Source: Cryptomeria japonica (taxonomy: Eukaryota > Streptophyta > Pinopsida > Cupressales > Cupressaceae). Taken from it: a DNA stretch of 64,000 nucleotides. Location: assembly GCF_030272615.1 (NCBI RefSeq), contig NC_081409.1, positions 616,574,755 to 616,638,754 on the forward strand, read 5' to 3'. Below, in pieces: positions 58,701-64,000 of the stretch (the first letter of the stretch is position 1; every line of letters begins with the position of its first letter). The translations under genes were made by a program, and so were the position numbers. A model generated the notes under the pieces. The model saw only the letters and a list, made by a program, of their open reading frames with translations, had not been told where the DNA came from and made no database searches.

Positions 58701-58799
58701 GACAATATCTTACCTCCTGATCTATCAAACAACCAACGCCGCACTTTCATTCGCCAATCTTCTCGATATGTCATTCTAGCTGATATCCTATACCGATGA
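52797..58799 (+). CDS. Main open part of Tat gag-pol (gag, protease, G-patch, RT, two RNase H)
   Basis: 2,000 uninterrupted codons. Protease has DGG at its active site. RT has DFRDINKACPKDDFPLPNID, LMDGFSGYNQI (Asp) and MPFGLKNAGATYQRAI. The catalytic box reads TVVDDLL at 57303-57323 where Ty3 elements usually have YVDD, and the segment before it looks about three residues short. First RNase H: ISATPTALGALLAQ, YYISRTL, YTPIE. Second RNase H: LYFDGSYTQHGVGAGI, KYEALTTGL, FGDSQLVI, REQNRAADAMA, all catalytic acids present. A G-patch-like stretch (YGKGFKILQKFGYDGKSPLG) lies at about 55686-55825. Ends at TGA 58797. Confidence 0.95.
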   Translation: MQQTHSNMDQRRPNSGGNRGPHMVPKSPSALLQKPEIPHTHGQTYDTYLRRPLWKPYADRYAQSHAQAMDQSKQVDIQRHAQNLDTRKPHVKFGGNTIEHDMPIEYGIHAQNRYGVPQHEAIPSAPYMPHQYRPPYGHVYDQYHPYMQQAPPQMGVSNTGYVTRNRSPPKSNLEQQIRDLQKKMEDMSTPKPTYTMRDICPYPFDKSIPMPPFPAHFVTPKFDKYRGKGDPKAHIRQFFTACIEVAVEETYLMRLFPQSLGDQAMEWFSQLPPGIKSWGDLAEAFIQHFSYNIETDISVTTLCNTKQKEGESFASFLQRWRNLASRCSCEIPQKQMVEMFTQNVNKDIGYDLRKACLSTFKDVIEKGLATEKVLIEQGVIKIFKENKEDFKGKDKPRFWNKNKNTVNDGVVEANTVRPKFVFSGSSSTNNQVYTQTTSRSRRKYTPLGEPLESVFKNLVANKVITVPDFPPYEPKVKPNWWNDDEYCEFHKSKGHKTGNCHRLKNIVQDLIDRGDIEIEGHSSNQEHEMFKEPFPKHDKGKGKAIDDQANYTRAPYNYDSTINHISMDNHISTITIKNKNPENPPQRPRIVLRGVGSSSESTSECHVTTRRGKITLLGASTKNAASSSTKPEYDLVEQLGKTPVLISILELLRISPAHKAILDKILRDTAIPTDLNMDQFQAMVGYLSIPHSLTFTEADDASVSQPHNAPLHIEAFIHKHRIKRVLIDGGAGLNICTLSTIKQLGYSDKAVNSTNQITIKAYDDEERSSKGTVTLPLRIGPVIKDVVCQVLDLDLTYNILLGRPWIHEMRAVPSTYHQCIKFPHNGVEVTVNGDPNPFIFCNNLRSHTETIIPSNREVVPSSAYIDPESLKPSTSKQGELKGKFQDKGMGEYTLNQTMYLRQVVSSPKEYGRPHPNKQISIMAFKWDPTTFQRWGELEEENLYKMLYKDIEEDTQDRINIPCEKYGKGFKILQKFGYDGKSPLGLRKEGTMEPLQPKLTVKRERSKGLGFLTSKIHTKRIEEASQTKVAKVQQEDYYSTDSNEWEWGSDKSSSDYELTETFREPDEPTEEEEFYKKFRVGQETTHKDFPQSSFQGLRSKSHRMRTPVPECANSDDNLDSLTIETDEESAIDDLDDCLDIPEYNHIFTLSPTNSENIKSLPLVHHQLIDWDYEGLAQFDTFQNDEAVIDYLGIRDDLPPGDHKAGYTIELNNVAYFGEGVGPSSHKNVKIRTKQGSYGENHTVALSDSKKVKRKDVSEGENLSEAPENGRLDILPASYEEKSSMLVEETIKTNIGTEEIPHNIFLAQSLTESERLKFISFFKERQVNFAGSYADMPGLDPDLVMHHLTVKPGAKPVKQKLRKMHPQVALLVKAELEKLLDVGFIRPIDYPEWISNLVPVSKPNRSIRICTDFRDINKACPKDDFPLPNIDLIVDLTAGHEMLSLMDGFSGYNQIRIAPEDQHKISFTCPWGTFYWNVMPFGLKNAGATYQRAITTIFHDLMHITVVDDLLGKSIDRDTHLDILSVVFDRLEKYKVRLNPKKCVFGVTSGKLLGFIVSKRGIEADPAKVKAILDMLPPRNISQLRSLQGRLQSIRRFIAQLADKCNPFQHLLHKNIKFKWDENCQQAFQTLKDYLLNPPVLMPPVPDQPLLLYISATPTALGALLAQQIADGKEKAVYYISRTLVGYELNYTPIERACLVVVFASQKLRHYMLTHKTKLIARIDPLKYLLNKATLTGQLAKWVMILSEFDIEYMDRKAIKGQAIADQLADAPMIDDVPLQSEFPDEAILTVSHAKPWQLYFDGSYTQHGVGAGILFITPQGDSIPKSYRLSFPCTNNIAKYEALTTGLRIAVQWKIQELHVFGDSQLVIRQATDDYQTKDGKLMPYKQLVDDLKQHFIKIDFEQIPREQNRAADAMATIASLIDLPQNETCYEFLVDNLLVPSYEITPTEMICVVGPESQSYGSIFTYLRDNILPPDLSNNQRRTFIRQSSRYVILADILYR

Positions 58800-58862
58800 G
58801 GTCTAGATGGCACTCTCCTTAGATGTTTAGAAAGTGACGAAGCTCAGATTGCGTTACGTGAA

Positions 58863-59684
58863 GTGCATGAAGGGATATGTGGTCCACATACTAGTGGTCC
58901 TACCTTGGCCAAGAAACTCATCAGGACTGGATACTACTGGCCTACTATGGAAAGAGATTCATATCAGTTTGTCAAGAAATGTAAGCAGTGTCAAATTCAT
59001 GGAGACCTAATACATGCACCAGCACAAGAATTACAACCACTTGCGTCTCCTTGGCCCTTTTGTCAGTGGGGACTCGATCTCATAAGCAAGATTCACCCTC
59101 CTTCTTCCAATGGTCATAAATTCATTATCACAGCCACAGAGTATTTCACAAAATGGATTGAAGTCGTGCCTCCCACACAAGTCACTGGGAAACAAATTGC
59201 TACCTTCATCCTGAACTTCATCATTTGTCGATATGGTATTCCTAAGTCCATTATCACTAATAACGGGCGTCCCTTCAAAAATCAGGATGTTCGTGAACTC
59301 TGTGAGCGCTTCCATATCTCTCATCGTTTCTCCACACCATATTACCCCCAAGGTAATGGCCAAGCTGAGGCGTCTAATAAAACAATTCTTAAAATCCTCA
59401 AGAAGACGATCAACAACGCTGGCCGTAACTGGCATATCCAACTCAATCCTGCACTTTGGGCCTACCGCACAAGTGTCCACACACCTACAGAAGCTACACC
59501 CTACTCACTTGTCTACGGCGCTGAAGCCATCTTGCCTATTGAGGTCAAGTTACCTTCTTTACGGGTCTCTTTGCAAAACATCATCAACGATGAAGATTAT
59601 AGGGTCTCTCGCTTACAAGAACTAGAACTACTGGATGAACGGAGACAAACTACTTTTAATCATCTTAAGGCTTACCAACAGTGA
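58863..59684 (+). pseudogene. Tat integrase (HHCC and DDE domains), catalytic Asp changed
   Basis: Continues the gag-pol frame after TGA 58797. Zinc domain HEGICGPHTSG...CKQCQ, then WGLDLISK (first Asp), GYGIP-like CRYGIPKSII, TNNGRPF and GNGQAEASNKTI (Glu). The second catalytic Asp, normally in DNG, is Asn (AAT at 59259), a G-to-A change that should stop strand transfer. WAYRTSVHTPTEATPYSLVYG follows as usual. TGA at 59682 precedes the last domain. Confidence 0.94.
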
Positions 59685-59927
59685 ATGAGTCGTAGCTACA
59701 ATCACAAAGTCAAGCCTCGCACATTTGAGGTAGGTGACTTAGTCCTCAGAGAAAACCCCAAGAATCAGCAAGACAGAGATAAGAAGGGCAAGTTCGAACC
59801 AAACTGGCTGGGTCCTTACATCATCACAGCAGTATATGGCTCTGGGGCATATCAGCTCTCAACTACAGAAGGTGAACCTTTGGAGGATCCTATCAACAAC
59901 ATGCACCTTCGCCGGTTCTACACATAG
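59685..59927 (+). pseudogene. C-terminal DNA-binding end of Tat integrase
   Basis: Same frame after TGA 59682. Holds the GPY/F-like ending (FEPNWLGPYIITAVYGSGAY) and terminal MHLRRFYT. No chromodomain. Confidence 0.88.
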
Positions 59928-61597
59928 CTCATCAGAGTATCCTAATTTCAAAAATACAAAAAAAAATTATAAAACAAAAAAATCGTTACTTGGTGAAAAC
60001 CTGGCAAACAGGCGCCTTGTGACACGAAAAAAAAAAATTGAAAAATTCAAAAAAGTAAAGAGAAATAATTTCGTCCAACGGTGAGAACCACTTCGGTGGT
60101 GCCCTGGGCAAGTACCATGGTGAAAACTGAGTCACCACCGCCATGCGTAGAGACTTTGCTCCTCCCTCCTTCAGGATTCACTTTCATCCTTTCACTTTGC
60201 ACACACTCACAACCTATTCATCCATAATAAACTTACCCATTCCCATCATGGCTTGTTATTGATCTACCCAAGATTGGTTAGCCATTCATAATAAACCTCC
60301 CTTTTCGCATCCCTTTCCATCCATAATAAATCAGATCTTATCTGTGGTTAAGACAAATCCTACGTCTAGTAATGGGTGTGGAACTGAGAACATCACATGT
60401 TTCGAGGAGTACAGTTTCTTCCAGCGTTCTTCAGTCTATCCGCGCACAATCCGCAATAAAGAAACATCTGCATCACAGATCCGCAATAAAGTTTCGTCTT
60501 CTCCGCAATAAAGTATCAGTTTCATGGATTCAGTCAGTTTCAGATGAGACACAGCAGCAACAATGGGCTTCAACAAATCAAATCTTTCAACAGACTCAGA
60601 CAACATTATGGTTCAGTGCTATCTATCCTCTCTGTGAAAGTAAACATTGTGACCACAATCAAATAAGACTTATACAAGTGACAAGAGACACTAAACTTGA
60701 GGACTACAGTGGATGTTGGTGTCGAGTCTTGGCTTTCTTTTGATTTTATCTTCTGGTGACATGTCTTTTAGCTTTTCCAGGATGTCTTTTGACTAGAGAT
60801 TCTATATCCAGGATGTCTTTGACTAGAAAGGCGAGGATGGGGTATCATCACCTATTTGCATTTGTTGTCTGTGGATTGTCTCTTAGTAATGCTATGACTT
60901 GTCCAAGGATATGAGGACACTGTGCGTCTAGTATGAACTGGGGCATTCCTTGTTTGTGACTGTCTTATCTCCATGCAAACAGGTACAATGACTTTCTGGG
61001 TCGAACATATGCCTCGATTGTCATAACCTATCTTGCCATAATAAAGCTCAATGATGATAACGCACAAGAAGCTCTTTCACGTTCATATCTTCTGTCTTCC
61101 ATCCCCCTTTCTTGATTGACTTTCATCGTCCTTCTCGAGTCCGCGTAGCCCGCTATCACATGACTGAGTATAATGACACACCAAAAACACTTGTATCTCA
61201 TATAGTTTACACTTGCATTATCACATATAAGCATTTCATACATACATATAGATATCACAATTGCATCACATCCTACATACAACACATGTTAGCACATCTT
61301 ACATTTCCATCATGTAACTAATCAGTTGCATTATCATATTCATTTGCATTACATACATTCATATTTGCATCATGCATCACATATACAACATAAAAGAACA
61401 AAAATATATTGCATTGCATCATATCATATAAGCATCCATATCATAAAACATGTATCACATAAGAACATCTCATCACATAGGTACACATGCATATAGCTGT
61501 CGCAAAAATGAATCATCTCTCATATATAATCAAATGTGTCATAATACAATGATGTCAAAAGAATCATATGGCTACAAAATCACCCGTAGGTGTCTAC
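59928..61597 (+). other. 3' region of the Tat element, non-coding
   Basis: After pol come GGTGAAAACC-type motifs (59993, 60119), a perfect UUCG-loop hairpin ACCAC-TTCG-GTGGT at 60087-60100, six AATAAA hexamers between 60224 and 60515 with a seventh near 61040, and a low-complexity stretch rich in CAT/GCAT words (61170-61500). The last resembles the GCATTTGCAT-type stretch in the 3' region of the neighbouring minus-strand element. Confidence 0.6.
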
Positions 61598-61644
61598 AAT
61601 ACAAAAATGGTACATATACTGATACAAAGGGGAGCCCTCTATGG

Positions 61645-63576
61645 CTATGACGAACTCCCTCCCTCGGAGCCGCCTGGCCTCGACGGACGCTGAGCTATAG
61701 AAGGACCCGCTCCAGGATCACCCTGCCTGTCTGGTGGTGGTGGAGGACCCATGACCCCACCACTAGATGCCTCCCTCCTCCGACTCCCTCCCGTAGCCAT
61801 CGCTGTCCGCGATGGTCTATGGAAGCTCCTCGCTCGCTGATCTGCTGGCACTGCACTATAGTAGAGGTCCCTCCAGTAACCAATCTCCTCTCCGGATCGC
61901 AAGACATATGCATAGCTTGCCCCTGCGTCCTCTGTCGCTTGCCTCCCTGCCCTCAGAGCTATCTCAGCCTCAGTATAGCGCTGGATAGCCTGATCCCTCT
62001 CCCGCTCAGTGTCCCTGAGCCTGATCCTGAGATGATCCCTCTCCCGCTCCAACTCCTGGATCTCATCTGCCTGGCCCTGGCAGATCTCCCTGAGCTCAAT
62101 CAGCTCATCCTCCTCTGGATCTCCACCCTCAGCCTCGGCCTGTGGCTCTCCCTCTGCGGGTGCCTGTACCTATGCCTGCCCCTATACCTGTTTCGGTGCC
62201 TGAACCGGTACCTGTCTCTGTACATGCCTGGGAACCTGCACCTGTCCCTGCACCTGTCCCTGTCTAGGTCCCTATCCTCTAGGACCCTGTGCTGCTGGTA
62301 CCTGCAGGGGCAATCCACCGTGACCCCTCACCACCTGTGTTGGTCCCTCCCTCCGAGGTGCCACCCTCCTCTCCCCCACTGCTCCCCTCTGCCTCCGTCG
62401 GCCTCGGCCTCCATCCCCTCCACCATCATCATCATCATCCCCTCCAACCTCTCCCTCCAGCAGCTCTCCCAGATCTGTCAACCGCAGAAATGGATGCTCT
62501 GCCCAATACGCGGAGTACTCTGCATCCATGCCTGCATCCTCAACCTCCGGCCATATATCCCAAGGTAGTGGCATCATCTCAGCCAGCTGTGTGACGGTCT
62601 GATCATACAATAACAATGGCCCGAACTGTGCCTAATCCCTGACTGTACGGGCATACATACCCGAGCCTCGTGGCATCCTCTGGATCCTGCCAACCCTGTC
62701 CACAAGCTGCCTCTCCAATATGTAGGGCGTCTGCCCAATCAGATATCTGCTCCTGAAGGTATATGGCAGCTCCATGGCGTCATCCTCCCACTCCTCGTAC
62801 CCTAGGTACGGCCTCCAGATGACTGTGTCAATATCATCTATCACACGCCTCCAGTGCTCTAGCCTGCCAATCTGAGGCTGTGAAGTGATCATATCGTACA
62901 AGTGAACAAAGCTCCGTCCGTGACCCCTGCCTCTGAAGTGTATAGGTCATGTGATCGGCAGATGCTCATATGCCCACACCTGTAGCAGTGTCACTCCGCA
63001 ACCCAAGCCCACTGATCCATGATAAACGAACTGGTGCAGCTCATAATACAGATGCGCCAAGACGCATGGACCCCATGCATATCTGGTGTGCTCAGTCACC
63101 AATATCTCCAGTGCTCCTCCCCAGCCCACTGCCAACCCCTGTGTCGCTCTGTCCAGAAACAAGAACCCACTGATGGCTCCTCCGATCACAGCTGGCAAAG
63201 CTAGTCCTGTCACGGTCATGGTATCCCATGCCACGTGCCCTGCTCTCATCTCTAGCCCGGGATCCTAAAATACCCGTCTCAGCGCCTCTCTGTCTCCATC
63301 TCGATCGTATGGGATCAGCTCTCCATCGATCGGTATGTGCAAAATCCTGTAAACATCCTCGAGGGTCACTGTCATCTCCCCCATCGGCAAGTGGAAAGTT
63401 CAAGTCTCGGAGTGCCATCTCTCCGCCAGCGCAGTCAGCAAACCCATGTTTGCTTGAAACTCAGGCACATATAACACATGTCTGAGGCCCATCTCCTCAA
63501 TAGCAGCTCGGTCCTCAAACGACAACTCTGGTTGCAACCTCTGTGTGGACGGGAATCTCTCCTGTGACTCTAGCAT
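61645..63576 (-). pseudogene. Plant mobile domain (PMD) ORF, antisense to the Tat element
   Basis: 644 codons in one frame from ATG 63576 (MLESQERFPSTQRL) to TAG 61645. The N-terminal half is PMD-like: GLLTALAERWH, TFHLPMGEMTVTLEDVYRIL, HIPIDGELIPYD, then WGGALEILVTEHTRYAWG and FHRGRGHG-type sequence. PMD occurs in plant MAIN/MAIL-type proteins and in transposons. The C-terminal half has an Asp/Gly run, a Gln-Val repeat region, a coiled coil (ELERERDHLRIRLRDTERER) and a Gly/Ser/Pro tail. Stops: TGA 63402, TAG 63267, TGA 62949, TAG 62634, TAG 62274 and two TAG near 62180, all fitting CGA or CAG. Not functional now. Confidence 0.85.
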
Positions 63577-63621
63577 AGGCAGATACTCCTGTAGTCAAAC
63601 AATCGAATCATGTCAGTTATC

Positions 63622-63997
63622 GTGGCATTCACTGTTTATCACAAAATGCTACTTGCTATCTAAATGCATATGGTTATCTATCCTAGTGACACTCACTGTT
63701 CATCACAAAGTGTTGCTATCTATCCTAGTAGTGCTCCCTGTTCATCACAAAGTACTACGTGTGTGACATTCCATGTTCATCACAAAGTGTTACTCACATT
63801 TGCACTCCCTGTTCATCACAAAGTGCTGCTCATACTTTGGGTACTCCCTATTCATCACAAAGTACTATATCCTAGTACTCACTGTTCATCACAAAGTGCC
63901 TTGATCTATCCTAGTCTTCCTAGAGGACCTGCTTGAGTGTATCCTCTCAACAGCTTATCCAATCGACAGCGTATGTTCATCACAAAACTGCCGATTT
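63622..63997 (+). repeat. Array of eight hairpins: variable stems, constant TGTTCATCACAA loop
   Basis: Each unit has TGTTCATCACAA in the loop, enclosed by a different stem: GTGGCATT/AATGCTAC (63622-63652), GTGACACT/AGTGTTGC (63686-63716), GTAGTGCT/AGTACTAC (63728-63758), GTGACATT/AGTGTTAC (63763-63793), GCACT/AGTGC (63802-63826), GTACT/AGTAC (63841-63865), GTACT/AGTGC (63875-63899), and AATCG..CAG/CTG..CGATT (63961-63996). Many pairs hold only through G-U wobbles, as in RNA. It lies just upstream of the PMD ORF start and reaches the window edge. Confidence 0.82.
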
Positions 63998-64000
63998 GAC

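Larger units (their letters stand above)
52416..59927 (+). pseudogene. Tat gag-pol polyprotein, one frame, three TGA stops
   Basis: 2,503 codons in a single frame from ATG 52416 (MVETRLQKSRRKAKE) to TAG 59925, interrupted only by TGA at 52791, 58797 and 59682. Each is one step from CGA (Arg). Domains by residue from this start: gag with a capsid-like core (about 340-480) and a CEFHKSKGHKTGNC knuckle (about 615); protease LIDGGAGLNI (about 851); G-patch-like segment (about 1090-1137); RT (about 1525-1720); RNase H (about 1770-1890); second RNase H (about 1920-2050); integrase (about 2130-2430). Damage is light compared with the other elements here. Confidence 0.93.
49331..64000 (+). mobile_element. 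Very long Ty3 element, Tat lineage, extends beyond the window
   Basis: It begins TGTAGACACCTAAAATTG at 49331. LTR, primer-binding site, a 2.3 kb leader and a one-frame gag-pol (52416-59927) with dual RNase H follow. Two RNase H domains in tandem are diagnostic of the Tat lineage (Ogre, Retand, Grande relatives). No plus-strand 3' LTR is seen up to 64000, so the element is either over 14.6 kb or truncated. Tat elements commonly carry extra ORFs after pol, including antisense ones, matching the PMD ORF at 63576-61645. That ORF could instead belong to a separate nested element. Confidence 0.75.

Noticed and set aside
61819-62594. Plus-strand frame of 249 codons opposite the PMD ORF
   Set aside because: Its repeats mirror the Gln-Val and Arg-rich coding of the minus strand; it shows no domain.
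63622-63997. CRISPR-like repeat array
   Set aside because: Repeats are short, spacing is irregular, the spacers pair with each other as stems, and the context is a plant transposon.

Overview
This window looks like repeat-dense intergenic DNA from a seed plant with a large genome. A gymnosperm is plausible, but the sequence alone does not prove it. I found no host protein gene and no intact rRNA or tRNA gene. Nearly everything recognisable is a transposable element or a relic of one: two L1-type LINEs with RNase H domains, a Copia element with Sirevirus-like 3' features, a very long Ty3 element with a dual RNase H (Tat lineage), parts of other LTR elements, and two ~4 kb solo LTRs. The base composition is AT-rich, and most coding regions carry in-frame stops.

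Layout. 1-5.6 kb is a pair of ~480 bp diverged inverted arms around a 4.4 kb AT-rich spacer. It is followed by a run of short hairpins (5.56-5.91 kb). 5.9-8.1 kb has only simple and tandem repeats. At 8.18-8.35 kb are a short LTR and an initiator-Met primer-binding site. 9197-21636 is a solo LTR with TG/CA ends and TSD TCTCA, split by a plus-strand LINE (11129-19479). 21642-23476 is older host sequence holding a striking array of hairpins with variable stems and a constant loop (22471-22855). 23477-43015 is a second solo LTR of the same family on the minus strand (TSD GAATA). It is split twice, by a minus-strand LINE (about 24085-31945) and by a complete Copia element (33516-41234). 43.0-46.6 kb is AT-rich with a tRNA-like relic and a 116 bp tandem duplication. 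46636-49330 is the 3' end of a minus-strand LTR element. From 49331 to the window edge runs a plus-strand Tat-lineage Ty3 element: LTR with five AT palindromes, long leader with a CpG-rich decamer array, one-frame gag-pol at 52416-59927, long 3' region, then an antisense plant-mobile-domain (PMD) ORF at 63576-61645 and another variable-stem/constant-loop hairpin array.

How it fits together. The TSDs and the matching segments of the two solo LTRs order the insertions: old host DNA, then the two 4 kb LTRs, then the LINEs and the Copia element inside them. The Ty3 element separately interrupts the minus-strand LTR element. In-frame stops are mostly what C-to-T change at CAG or CGA would give, as expected from long-methylated plant DNA. 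The least explained signals are the hairpin arrays, a third ORF downstream of the RNase H domain in both LINEs, the overlapping ORF1 stop and ORF2 start in both LINEs, and the antisense PMD ORF.
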